DNA of 39,857 bases, taken from a virus. The stretch spans positions 1 through 39,857 of the IMG/VR virus record IMGVR_UViG_3300021438_000031. One strand, given 5' to 3'. Of the stretch, positions 1 to 6,226 are shown in pieces. The translations under genes were made by a program, and so were the position numbers. Each line of letters begins with the position of its first letter. Position 1 is the stretch's first letter. The notes under the pieces were generated by a model. It saw nothing but the letters and a program-made list of their open reading frames with translations. It had not been told where the DNA came from and did no database searches.

Positions 1-29
1 GCAGGCCGCGTGCCAAACCCCGGAAGGAC

Positions 30-135
30 CCACCCCCCCCTTGGTGGCATGCCATTGTGGCACCACCCGTCGGTGGGGTGTCCATGCTACCCCCCACTTG
101 GTGGTATGCCATGATGTCATGCCCCGTTGTGGGGG
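30..135. repeat. Array of four short C-run/G-run hairpins
   Basis: Four inverted repeats follow one another: C8-TTGGTGG at 33-47, CCACC-CGTC-GGTGG at 63-76, a C6ACTTGGTGG unit at 90-104 and CCCC-GTTGT-GGGG at 122-134. Spacing is about 27-32 bases, and ATGCCAT/ATGTCAT-like joints lie between units. The same CCCCCC-TTGGT-GGGG unit recurs at 2213-2228. Together the two arrays flank the 416-1673 gene pair. Function unknown. Confidence 0.55.
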
Positions 136-218
136 ATGCTAGTGGTCGGCCGTTCACGTGTTCACGCGTGCACGTGTTGTACAGTTTGATGATTTTATGG
201 GCAACGGCAGACGCGTTG

Positions 219-250
219 ACGTTGACGCGTCAACGTGCTCGAGCACGTGC
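219..250. promoter_or_regulatory. Overlapping perfect palindromes, operator candidate
   Basis: ACGTTGACGCGTCAACGT at 219-236 is an 18-base perfect palindrome. It runs directly into GTGCTCGAGCAC (235-246) and GCACGTGC (243-250). The cluster sits about 75 bases upstream of a good plus-strand promoter, so a dimeric repressor or activator site is plausible. This part of the window is generally palindrome-rich, which lowers the specificity of the call. Confidence 0.4.
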
Positions 251-321
251 CGACACTCTCAAAACCTAAGTGTCCGATCGGATATTCTTTGAAGAAATCC
301 GCGGCATATTGTCGATACCCC

Positions 322-350
322 TTGCCATGTTATATCTGACTGGATATATT
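322..350 (+). promoter_or_regulatory. Sigma70-like promoter for the gp88-like gene
   Basis: A -35 box TTGCCA (322-327) and a -10 box TATATT (345-350) are separated by 17 bases; each box is one mismatch from consensus. The leader to the start codon at 416 would be about 58 bases, and it contains a TAAGGAA ribosome-binding site near 401-407. Confidence 0.6.
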
Positions 351-415
351 CATGACGTCGGCCGCGTGCTGCGGCCGCGAATGAGTTCAGAAACCACGAG
401 TAAGGAAATCCCACA

Positions 416-1348
416 ATGTCGACCACGTCAACGATCGTCAAAGCAGTTTCGGCCACCATGCTGGCATATGCAGAAGACTGGAACGGAAAAACAAAAAGCT
501 TGCTTGGAGAGAATGCCAAGCTCACCAAACTCCCCAACGGCGCGCCGGTCGTCGCGCAAGGTGTTTCAATGTCCCCGGGCATTCATTCGATTTTCGTGAA
601 TGTTTGCGCCCACCTCACAAAAGGTTGTTTCCACTCGTGCGTGTTGCATTTCGCCGGCCGCACGACCGGTCCGGCCGTTCGTGCAGCTGCTCGAGCTCGT
701 ACGGGGCTATGGCATTTCATGCCCGACGTTTTCTATGCCCGCCTGCGTGCTGAGCTCGTCGCGTTTTCGAAGCGGTGCGCAAAACTGGGGGTCGTCGGCT
801 ATATCCGGCTTAACACCGCTTCGGATATCGACCACGGGTCGGAACTGCCGACCAGCTTTCCGGAAATCGTGTTTTACCACTACACCAAGAGCATAAAGCG
901 GTGCATTCAATATGCCCGCGGGCTCCGGCCGGCAAACGAGCATTTTTCCTATTCCATTTCTGAGCGGACCACGTTTGCCGACGTGGAGCAGCTGCACGGG
1001 CTTCGCGTGAATATGATCATGGTCGTCGACGCGTGGTACCACCCGCAATACAAAATCCCCGGTACCGACGTGGCTGTCGGCCGTTTTGCTCCCCTTCCCG
1101 AATATGTCGAATTCAAGAGCCCGGCCGGAAAGATAATCCGTATTCGATGCATCGACGGGGACATTCATGATCTCCGCGTGCCGGATTTTGACGGCCGCGG
1201 GATTGTCGTCTGCTTGAGGCTTAAAGGTGGTAACGCGTCAAAGCAGAATGCCCGCACCACGGGCTTTGCAAAACCGTGGCAGCTGGGTGGTGAAAAGGTC
1301 GTCGGTGAGCTCACCCAGCGAGGGACGATTGTCGTGGACATGAAATAG
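416..1348 (+). CDS. gp88-like phage protein of unknown function
   Basis: A 310-residue protein resembling the widespread phage family often labelled gp88 or DUF7227-like (assignment from memory). Family features visible here are a Cys cluster C64-x6-C71-x3-C75 followed by a GR and AR-rich stretch, an RLNTASDID motif at 131-139 where relatives have RLN-TSDI, and FYHYTKS at 153-159 where relatives have FYDYTK. The three Cys could bind metal, but no catalytic activity is established. TAAGGAA lies 8 bases before the ATG. It is first in a short plus-strand group that faces the leftward early operon. The coding DNA is unusually dense in restriction-type palindromes (GGCCGG, CTCGAG, CAGCTG) compared with the rest of the window. 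Confidence 0.6.
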   Translation: MSTTSTIVKAVSATMLAYAEDWNGKTKSLLGENAKLTKLPNGAPVVAQGVSMSPGIHSIFVNVCAHLTKGCFHSCVLHFAGRTTGPAVRAAARARTGLWHFMPDVFYARLRAELVAFSKRCAKLGVVGYIRLNTASDIDHGSELPTSFPEIVFYHYTKSIKRCIQYARGLRPANEHFSYSISERTTFADVEQLHGLRVNMIMVVDAWYHPQYKIPGTDVAVGRFAPLPEYVEFKSPAGKIIRIRCIDGDIHDLRVPDFDGRGIVVCLRLKGGNASKQNARTTGFAKPWQLGGEKVVGELTQRGTIVVDMK

Positions 1349-1469
1349 CCGACGGCCGGCCGTTGTCCGCCCGGGCGCCTGCCCGGGCGGCATGCGGCAT
1401 GCCGTTGACGTCATGCCGGCCGGCCATCGTGGCCGGCCGTTCCCCATTCCACCCCTTGGAGACTTTTCC

Positions 1470-1673
1470 ATGCTACGGGAAACCTGTTGCGCAGATGGCG
1501 GAGCATGCGATTGTGTCGCATGCCGTCCGGAACCGTTGACGGCGGCGCATGTCGTCGCGGTGCTCGAGCGGTCGGGCGCCGAACTAGACTTCACGGAGCG
1601 CGATGAGCTCGAGCAGCTGACGCCCGAGCAGCTGGCCGACCAGCTGCAATACTTTGCCGACTTCCAAGGGTAG
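1470..1673 (+). CDS. Small Cys-rich hypothetical protein
   Basis: A 67-residue protein. The start at 1470 is chosen over an upstream in-frame ATG at 1392 because TTGGAG lies about 8 bases before it. The N-terminus has a Cys cluster (CC-x5-C-x-C-x2-C within residues 6-17), which could be a small metal-binding knuckle. An acidic, Leu/Gln-rich helix follows, ending QLADQLQYFADF. It is separated from the gp88-like gene by 121 bases with no clear promoter of its own. I do not recognise the family. Confidence 0.5.
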   Translation: MLRETCCADGGACDCVACRPEPLTAAHVVAVLERSGAELDFTERDELEQLTPEQLADQLQYFADFQG

Positions 1674-2114
1674 CCGAGCACGTGCACGCGTCGCGACGTC
1701 GGCCAGTGTGGCCGGCCGGGAGTGCACGTGCTCACGTGGCGACGTCCGGGGCCGTTGACGGCCCCGGGCAGGCGCCGGCATGCCCATAGACTTATAAACC
1801 GACAACGGCCGCATGCGGCCACGTGGCGACGCAGGGCAGGGCCTGCAGGCGCCCGGGCGTGCACGGCCGCACCATAACCGAACGACACGCGACGTCGGCC
1901 GGCAACGGCCGGCCGGGCACGTGCACGACGTCGACGGCCGGGCAGGCGCCCGGGCAGCTGCTCGAGCTCGTGCACGCAGAAAATCCGGCCTGCCGGCTTG
2001 ACCAGCTGCGCGCGCACAAGCCCAGACACGATCGCCAACACACAAAACAGGAAACGGGCAATGCTGCCCGGGGAATATGCACGCCGTGCGGCGGATGGCC
2101 GCGGCATGCCGTTT
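1674..2114. other. Gene-free palindrome-rich spacer
   Basis: I see no credible gene on either strand. The stretch is packed with overlapping self-complementary hexamers and octamers (CACGTG, GGCCGGCC, GACGTC, GCATGC, CTCGAG, GTCGAC). GCAGCTGCTCGAGCTCGT near 1956 repeats exactly a stretch inside the gp88-like gene near 683. Long minus-strand frames across it encode Arg/Ala/Pro-rich low-complexity text and are compositional artefacts. Confidence 0.5.
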
Positions 2115-2228
2115 CCCCTCGCGATAGGGGGTATCCCCTCGCATGGGGGTCCACCACCCTGCAGCAGGGCTACCCCCTTCCGATAGGGGCTACCCCCCCT
2201 CGCTGGGGTCAACCCCCCTTGGTGGGGG
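2115..2228. repeat. Tandem array of six short hairpins with ~20-base period
   Basis: Six CCCC(n)-loop-GGGG(n) inverted repeats begin at 2115, 2135, 2157, 2173, 2193 and 2213. Five have C-run arms of 4-7 bases; the third is CCCTGCAGCAGGG. Loops vary (TCGCGATA, TCGCAT, TTCCGATA, TCGC, TTGGT), and the joints are TAC, GTAT or TCAA. This is too regular for chance GC richness. A poly-A tract follows on the plus strand at 2230-2236. Confidence 0.7.
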
Positions 2229-2468
2229 AGAAAAAATTCCGACGACCGAATTTCCAAAGACTCTTGTAGGGCGATTCTTCTGACATTTTTTTTTGAAAAT
2301 CCGGCGGCGTGCACGACCAACAGATTGATCGGCAAACGCCCGCCAACTTCTCAGGAAAATATTTGTACCGCGATTGCAGTCCGCTGCCCAGAATTTTCGA
2401 CTGGATATTTTGCCGATCGTCGCCAATAATCCCACGTGTTCTTTCAACCACAACGAAAGGTTCTAGCC
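2229..2468. other. AT-richer leader before the small ORF pair
   Basis: These 240 bases hold no supported gene. Composition drops sharply in GC after the hairpin array, with a T9 run near 2285-2295. A promoter for the gene at 2469 is expected here, but I could not find a -35/-10 pair with good spacing. The ribosome-binding site GAAAGG lies about 8 bases before 2469. Confidence 0.35.
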
Positions 2469-2696
2469 ATGCCCAGCCCACCGTCGGATGAATTGCTCGT
2501 CGAGTTCCAGGGGAGGATGAGCTTTCTGGAAACCATGTGGGGGTGCCAAACCTCCTACGATGTCGACCTTGAAACCGGCCGCGGTTGGCTCGAGGTCAGG
2601 ATGCCGGGCACGGGCGCCGTGCTGCGGATCAACCGGTTCAACGTGAAGGACGTGATGGTGCCAGGGGAGGGCGGCGTGCAGCCGTCAATCAAATGA
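2469..2696 (+). CDS. Small hypothetical protein
   Basis: A 75-residue protein. The start at 2469 has GAAAGG upstream. An in-frame ATG at 2436 would add residues with no ribosome-binding site. The predicted fold is mixed: an N-terminal helix, then two beta-rich segments (YDVDLETGRGWLEV and RINRFNVKDVMV). Its stop overlaps the start of the next gene in an ATGA junction, so the two are translationally coupled. No family recognised. Confidence 0.6.
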   Translation: MPSPPSDELLVEFQGRMSFLETMWGCQTSYDVDLETGRGWLEVRMPGTGAVLRINRFNVKDVMVPGEGGVQPSIK

Positions 2697-2905
2697 CCAA
2701 GCCGCAGCTGATCGATCCGACCAAATACATCCGCGTGGGTACGGCTGCAGAACTGGCTGACGTGACGCGAGCCTACATCAATCGAATGATTGTGGCCGGC
2801 ACCCTTCCAGGAATCGAAATCGACGGCCAGCATTTCGTGCTGCGGTCGGACGCTGAGAACTTTAAGCGTCACCCGTCCGCGGGACGTCCTCGCCTGAAGA
2901 AGTGA
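2693..2905 (+). CDS. Excisionase/MerR-like helix-turn-helix protein
   Basis: A 70-residue DNA-binding protein. Residues 14-50 read as a HTH_17-type winged helix: VGTAAELADVTRAYINRMI, then a short wing GTLPGIEIDGQHFVLRSD. The C-terminal GRPRLKK is an AT-hook-like tail; the HTH protein at 12595-12828 ends in a similar GRPRGSK. It is coupled to the preceding gene by a 4-base ATGA overlap. Its 3' end overlaps the convergent nuclease gene by 44 bases. Likely roles are transcriptional control or directionality of integration; the sequence cannot separate these. Confidence 0.7.
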   Translation: MTKPQLIDPTKYIRVGTAAELADVTRAYINRMIVAGTLPGIEIDGQHFVLRSDAENFKRHPSAGRPRLKK

Positions 2906-3230
2906 CACGCACGATCTCGCGGGCCAACTCCACGAGCATCGCGGTCTCCACGATCACCACGCTCCCCCTCCGGTTAGCCTTGTGCCACACCACAGGAGTC
3001 TTGCCGGGGGGGGAATCTTTTTTCGCCTGCTCGAGGGCGGCCCACAGCTGCAGCCGTTCGACGCGTTTGGCCTCGACGTGTATCGCCACGCCGTCGAGCA
3101 CGACGTCGGGTGAATCCGGCCCGCCTTGGAACTGCACGCCACGGCGAGCGTCAACGCCGAGCAGCTGGCCGAGCTCGGCTGCACATTGCCGCTCGCCGCG
3201 TTTGCCCTTCTGCCGGCTCATGCGTCCCAT
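2862..3230 (-). CDS. PD-(D/E)XK Holliday-junction-resolvase-like nuclease
   Basis: A 122-residue protein with the layout of small phage resolvases and PD-(D/E)XK nucleases: a basic N-terminus (RQKGKRGERQ), a Gly-rich RRGVQFQGGPDSPDVV carrying the metal-binding Asp, then IHVEAKRVERL supplying the E-x-K pair, and a WHKANRRG basic patch. It would cleave branched DNA during phage replication and recombination. GGAGAGG lies 9 bases before the first ATG, and the upstream gene's TAG abuts it. It is the last gene of the leftward early operon. Confidence 0.75.
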   Translation of the reverse strand: MGRMSRQKGKRGERQCAAELGQLLGVDARRGVQFQGGPDSPDVVLDGVAIHVEAKRVERLQLWAALEQAKKDSPPGKTPVVWHKANRRGSVVIVETAMLVELAREIVRVTSSGEDVPRTGDA

Positions 3231-3470
3231 CTATGTCAGCCTCTCCAATAGCGAGCGGAGCGTGGCTCCAGGCTTACTCCCAATCAGCAGGTCGGCAGCA
3301 CCGAGAATCGCCGTCCGCTCCTCGTCGGTGAGCGTGGGCGAGCGGTAGAGCGGCTCAATACTCCAGTTCATTTCGTAGGCTGCCGCGCGGGCCTGCTCCT
3401 CCAGCGAATACACCGCCTCGCTGCCGTCTGTGTCGAACACGCGCCACGCTACAGGTGCCTCGCCGCTCAT
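3231..3470 (-). CDS. Small modular protein, AW-PLYR-PTLT/ATLRSLLERL type
   Basis: A 79-residue protein of unknown function. It has two segments shared with neighbours. An N-terminal module (PVAWRVFDTDG...IEPLYRSPTLT) matches residues near 120-170 of the 4075-4653 protein. A C-terminal module (LTDEERTAILGAADLL...ATLRSLLERL) recurs in the next three upstream genes. Such short proteins are common in phage early regions and are often annotated hypothetical. Its start overlaps the preceding stop by 4 bases. See the finding on module shuffling. Confidence 0.7.
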   Translation of the reverse strand: MSGEAPVAWRVFDTDGSEAVYSLEEQARAAAYEMNWSIEPLYRSPTLTDEERTAILGAADLLIGSKPGATLRSLLERLT

Positions 3471-3793
3471 TTCGTCCTTTCCAGCAGCGATCTAAGTATA
3501 GAGGCTGCACCTGACGGGAACCCGTCCATCTCCGCGTCATAGGCGTCGATGATTCGGGCAGCAGCTTCAATCGCCTCCCGCTCGTAGGTGGTTAGCGTTG
3601 GCTGCTTGCTAGGTAACGCCGAAACGTGTATCGCAGCAAGTGTCGGAGTTTCACCAAGCGGCACTTCACACCCGCCATACAAAGCAAACCTGCATCCATC
3701 TACGCACGCACTCGCAATCATTTCGGCGAACTCTTGCGAGCATGACAGCCTTCCGGCGAGCGATAGTCCCCATAAAACTGGGACGTCAGCCAT
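3467..3793 (-). CDS. Small modular protein, FALYG-PTLAAIH/RSLLER type
   Basis: A 108-residue protein. The start at 3793 follows GGAGGAACCA. Residues about 31-60 (FALYGG...TPTLAAIHVSAL) match the N-terminal segment of the 4650-5183 protein (FAVYGS...PTLAVIHLAVAL). Residues about 66-108 (LTTYEREAIEAAARII...LRSLLERT) are a divergent copy of the C-terminal module of the neighbouring genes. It looks like a chimera of two modules. Function unknown. Confidence 0.7.
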   Translation of the reverse strand: MADVPVLWGLSLAGRLSCSQEFAEMIASACVDGCRFALYGGCEVPLGETPTLAAIHVSALPSKQPTLTTYEREAIEAAARIIDAYDAEMDGFPSGAASILRSLLERTK

Positions 3794-4082
3794 TGGTTCC
3801 TCCAAGTCGTTGAAGCAGCGAGCGGAGCGTGGCGGCATCCTGCGAAAGCAAGTACGCCAAGTTGATTTCGGCTGCACTGCGAGACTTCGCCTCAAGAAAA
3901 TCCGCCTGCCGCGACACCACCTCCCGCTCCTCGTCGGTGAGCTTCAGCCGCTCCACCTCTCGTCGCAGTGCGGCTATCTCGGTCACCATCGCATCGTAGG
4001 CGCGCTCGCCTTCTTCTCGGATGGCCCGAAAGTCGGCGCGTCTTGCGTCGTTCATGTACTGCACTGGTTTTGCGTCATTCAT
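3786..4082 (-). CDS. Small coiled-coil modular protein
   Basis: A 98-residue protein with start at 4082 after GGAGGAACC. The N-terminal half is a charged helix (ADFRAIREEGERAYDAMV then EIAALRREVERLKL), probably a coiled coil. It runs into the shared C-terminal module LTDEEREVVSRQADFLEA...ATLRSLLQRLGGT. The last residues and the downstream ribosome-binding site are nearly identical at DNA level to the end of the upstream gene. Function unknown. Confidence 0.7.
   Translation of the reverse strand: MNDAKPVQYMNDARRADFRAIREEGERAYDAMVTEIAALRREVERLKLTDEEREVVSRQADFLEAKSRSAAEINLAYLLSQDAATLRSLLQRLGGTNG
3791..3834. repeat. 44-base direct repeat at gene junction, copy 1
   Basis: Matches 4080-4123 at 42 of 44 positions. 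The repeat covers, on the minus strand, the codons for ATLRSLLQRLGG, the Shine-Dalgarno GGAGGAACC and the next ATG. It therefore sits exactly at a gene-gene seam and could serve as a homologous recombination point for exchanging whole small ORFs. Confidence 0.85.
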
Positions 4083-4653
4083 CGGTTCCTCCAAGTCGTT
4101 GAAGCAGCGAGCGGAGTGTGGCGTATTTTTTCCCGGAATCACGGAGCTTTTCGGCCTGTGCCATCGCCCAATACAACGCATCAATCTCATTTTCGGTGAG
4201 CGTTGGGCGGCGGTAGAGCGGGACAACGCGACCAGCTATTACGTCCTGGAGATATTCATTCGCCACCTCTCGCCGGGTTGTAACCTCGTACACAATCTCA
4301 TGCTCTCGCCCAAAAATCACTGCCCACGCCAACGGCTCACTTTTCATATCAGATAAGACACGTTTTTCGTCGCTTTTCTCATACGATCTGGGCGCACTAC
4401 ACTTGCCCGGTGCAGCGTGCGTCGGCGGTGTACGGTACAGCGGCACCACATCGCCGTTGCAGTCGGCGGCGATCTCCAGTGCCTCATCAATAGCGTCTGG
4501 GCCGTAGGACGAGTCGTATTCACCGTTTAGGTACACCGCGTAGGCGTCGATGAACGGCTGCGGGCTATCGACTTCGCCACGCACAATAGCCTCTAGGCTA
4601 TCGGCAACGTGCCGGATGCGGGCGACGAGTTCAGGGCCGATTTCGCGTGTCAT
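4075..4653 (-). CDS. Larger modular protein, probable fusion of small cassette ORFs
   Basis: A 192-residue protein with start at 4653, overlapping the upstream stop as ATGA. It carries PLYR motifs twice. The first is at the end of an N-terminal domain (residues about 70-90, ADCNGDVVPLYRTPPTH). The second is in a complete module that begins MKSEPLAWAVIFGREHEIVYEV near residue 115 and continues VVPLYRRPTLTENEIDALYWAM to ATLRSLLQRLGGT. An internal Met begins that second half, which alone resembles the 3231-3470 protein. This fits fusion of two ORFs or duplication with later divergence. Confidence 0.7.
   Translation of the reverse strand: MTREIGPELVARIRHVADSLEAIVRGEVDSPQPFIDAYAVYLNGEYDSSYGPDAIDEALEIAADCNGDVVPLYRTPPTHAAPGKCSAPRSYEKSDEKRVLSDMKSEPLAWAVIFGREHEIVYEVTTRREVANEYLQDVIAGRVVPLYRRPTLTENEIDALYWAMAQAEKLRDSGKKYATLRSLLQRLGGTDE
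4080..4123. repeat. 44-base direct repeat at gene junction, copy 2
   Basis: Partner of the repeat at 3791-3834, differing at only two positions. It covers the 3' end of the gene ending at 4075, the ribosome-binding site and the start of the gene at 4082. A weaker version of the same codons lies at 3235-3265. Confidence 0.85.
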
Positions 4654-5183
4654 CGCTCCTCCTGTGCACGCTGGTAACTGGCTGCGGCTGGCAGCGGACG
4701 CCAAAACTCAACGTAGTAGCAAAGGTCGCGGCCAGTGTTGTCCTCCCACCTGTTTCGCTGCATTTTGCCGCGATCATAAAAAGTCCGCTTGCGTCTGGCT
4801 ACATTCATGACCACACCGCATGACGAGAAGGACTGCACTAGGACTCGCCTACCGATGCGCGGAAGCTTCTCCCATGTTGGCGTCCAGCCGCTCATCTCGC
4901 CTCCCATTCTGGCCCGTTCGACAAGCTGGTCAGTCTCGTGCATCTCCAGAGTCAGGCCGCGATCGAGGACGACGCACGGCGGCAGGCCGGGGCTGGCCTT
5001 CCGCAGGTGATTCCAGCACTCTCGAATCGACTCGACTTGCTCGGGCTTCAGGGCGACGGCTAAGTGGATCACAGCGAGCGTCGGCTTTCGCTCGCTGCCG
5101 TAGACGGCGAACTCGCCGGCGTGTGGCACGCCGGCCGCAGAGCAGGCGGAACTGATGGACTGGATGATCTTGCGGCGGTTCAT
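4650..5183 (-). CDS. DUF551-domain protein with shared N-terminal module
   Basis: A 177-residue protein. The C-terminal about 80 residues (SGWTPTWEKLPRIGRRVLVQ...YYVEFWRPLPAA) match DUF551, a small phage domain of unknown function with W-LP-G-VLV and a terminal W-PLP. The N-terminal half carries FAVYGSERKPTLAVIHLAVAL, also found in the 3467-3793 protein, and a helix ending LTLEMHETDQLVERAR. It is coupled to its neighbours by ATGA overlaps on both sides. Confidence 0.75.
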   Translation of the reverse strand: MNRRKIIQSISSACSAAGVPHAGEFAVYGSERKPTLAVIHLAVALKPEQVESIRECWNHLRKASPGLPPCVVLDRGLTLEMHETDQLVERARMGGEMSGWTPTWEKLPRIGRRVLVQSFSSCGVVMNVARRKRTFYDRGKMQRNRWEDNTGRDLCYYVEFWRPLPAAASYQRAQEER

Positions 5184-5497
5184 TTGATCGCCTCATCAAT
5201 CCCCAAGACCTTGAACGTGACCCGCCGAAGGTCGGCGATGTGAGCCTGCGCGGCACGCATGGCTCCGGCAGACCCGGCACCCTCCGTCGGTCGCACGCCG
5301 GCGTTCCACAGGTCGTCCATCAAGACTTGTGCCTGCTCCATCCGAAGGCAGAGCAGCGGCTTCATCAAAGCGAACTCGCCGATCTTCCATTCGCCGTGAG
5401 AGGCAAACCAGCCGCAGTTGCGGCAACACTTCTCGTTCTTCTTCTGCTCATCGAAGTGCTTCTCGGCGAGCTTCATGAACTGATCGAAGTCGGTCAT
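5180..5497 (-). CDS. Hypothetical protein with Cys pair
   Basis: A 105-residue protein. The start at 5497 overlaps the upstream TGA; a start further upstream would run through the neighbouring gene. The sequence has a charged N-terminal helix (MTDFDQFMKLAEKHFDEQKK), a CC-x2-C cluster with one more Cys about 30 residues on, and a C-terminal helical half. A small metal site is possible. No family recognised. Confidence 0.65.
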   Translation of the reverse strand: MTDFDQFMKLAEKHFDEQKKNEKCCRNCGWFASHGEWKIGEFALMKPLLCLRMEQAQVLMDDLWNAGVRPTEGAGSAGAMRAAQAHIADLRRVTFKVLGIDEAIK

Positions 5498-5721
5498 GCA
5501 TGCGCTCCGATCCGTACCGTCCAGCCCATCTTTGTCGGGTGCGGGTGAGTTGAAACGTCGCAGCACCCAAACCGAGAGCCGCTCTCCATCCACGAAACGT
5601 AGTCGAACTGCGGAGGCACCTCCGCCAGCCAGTCCTCGTCGCCTCCGTGCGGACTCAGAGCCTGCAAGTCATACGGAGCGTCGTAAAAGCTCCAGACAGT
5701 GATCGGAAGTCGTTCGCCCAT
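5494..5721 (-). CDS. Small hypothetical protein
   Basis: A 75-residue protein rich in aromatic and acidic residues (MGERLPITVWSFYDAPYDLQ, then EDWLAEVPPQFDYVSWME). A GAAAGG ribosome-binding site sits 7 bases before the ATG. The composition resembles small phage proteins that interact with host proteins, but that is only an impression. Function unknown. Confidence 0.65.
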   Translation of the reverse strand: MGERLPITVWSFYDAPYDLQALSPHGGDEDWLAEVPPQFDYVSWMESGSRFGCCDVSTHPHPTKMGWTVRIGAHA

Positions 5722-5724
5722 AAG

Positions 5725-5829
5725 TCAGCCTTTCTTTCTCAGGCAGTAGTCCATGCTGAAAGCTTTGTCGCCGGGACCAGCAAGCAGCCCCGTCAACGCC
5801 GCAGCGGCGAACGTGTCGCGGTCGGTCAT
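5725..5829 (-). CDS. 34-residue phage protein, FAAAALTGLLA type
   Basis: A very short gene, MTDRDTFAAAALTGLLAGPG then DKAFSMDYCLRKKG. The N-terminal RD-FAAAALTGLLA segment is recognisable from many small phage proteins of unknown function that are usually longer (about 60-90 residues), so this one may be shortened. It lies between the stop of the 47-residue membrane protein and the next gene, with 3-base gaps on each side. Confidence 0.6.
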   Translation of the reverse strand: MTDRDTFAAAALTGLLAGPGDKAFSMDYCLRKKG

Positions 5830-5832
5830 CTT

Positions 5833-5976
5833 TCACCTCGCCGCCATGTACAACCCGATGTTGCTGAACGCATATCCCGCATACGCGATCGACAGGCCGA
5901 CCTTGCCACGCGCAGCCAGGTCCAACGCCACGAATAAATAAATCACGCCGCACAACGCAATTAGGTGGGGGGACAT
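5833..5976 (-). CDS. Small two-helix membrane protein
   Basis: A 47-residue protein, MSPHLIALCGVIYLFVALDL followed by AARGKVGLSIAYAGYAFSNI and GLYMAAR. Two hydrophobic segments (about 4-20 and 26-44) are joined by an ARGK loop. This pattern recurs in small phage inner-membrane proteins. It begins next to the stop of the LexA-like gene and ends 3 bases before the next start. Function unknown. Confidence 0.65.
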   Translation of the reverse strand: MSPHLIALCGVIYLFVALDLAARGKVGLSIAYAGYAFSNIGLYMAAR

Positions 5977-5977
5977 T

Positions 5978-6226
5978 TCAGCCTCCGATCACTCGCAGTG
6001 TACGCGCCTTGCCCGGACGCCAAATAACAACCCCGTCCCGGCGAAGCCGCTCAAGCTTCTGCTGGACGTCACCGACGTGTGTACCAGTTTCGGTGCACAG
6101 TTCACGCACCGTCGGCGGCAGGCCGTCGCCGGCGGCCGTCAGCCGCAGGATCGCGTCGACGAGCTCACGCTGCTTGGCCGTGGTGCCGGCCGACTTGGCC
6201 GCGGGGATCTGCTGCAGGGTGTTCAT
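5978..6226 (-). CDS. Stand-alone LexA-type winged-helix DNA-binding protein
   Basis: An 82-residue protein consisting only of the N-terminal LexA_DNA_bind domain: TAKQRELVDAILRLTAAGDG, PPTVRELCTETGTHVGDVQQ for helix-turn-helix, and KLERLRRDGVVIWRPGKART for the recognition-proximal helix and wing. The LexA Ser-Lys protease half and cleavage loop are absent, so self-cleavage cannot control it. It could compete at SOS-type operators or act as a phage repressor. It is coupled to the upstream DUF1376 gene by ATGA. Confidence 0.8.
   Translation of the reverse strand: MNTLQQIPAAKSAGTTAKQRELVDAILRLTAAGDGLPPTVRELCTETGTHVGDVQQKLERLRRDGVVIWRPGKARTLRVIGG

Noticed and set aside
707-1168. A 153-codon minus-strand frame
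   Set aside because: Antisense of the gp88-like gene, which has a promoter, a ribosome-binding site and family motifs.
2280-2300. T9 run as an intrinsic terminator
   Set aside because: No stable stem directly precedes it on the plus strand, and no upstream gene ends near it.
1238-2335. Long minus-strand open frames (up to 365 codons) opposite the palindrome-rich region
   Set aside because: They translate to Arg/Pro/Ala/Gly low-complexity text, cross the hairpin array and lie antisense to better-supported plus-strand genes; they are open only because GC is high.
3588-4199. A 203-codon plus-strand frame
   Set aside because: Antisense of three coupled minus-strand genes with good ribosome-binding sites and conserved module repeats.
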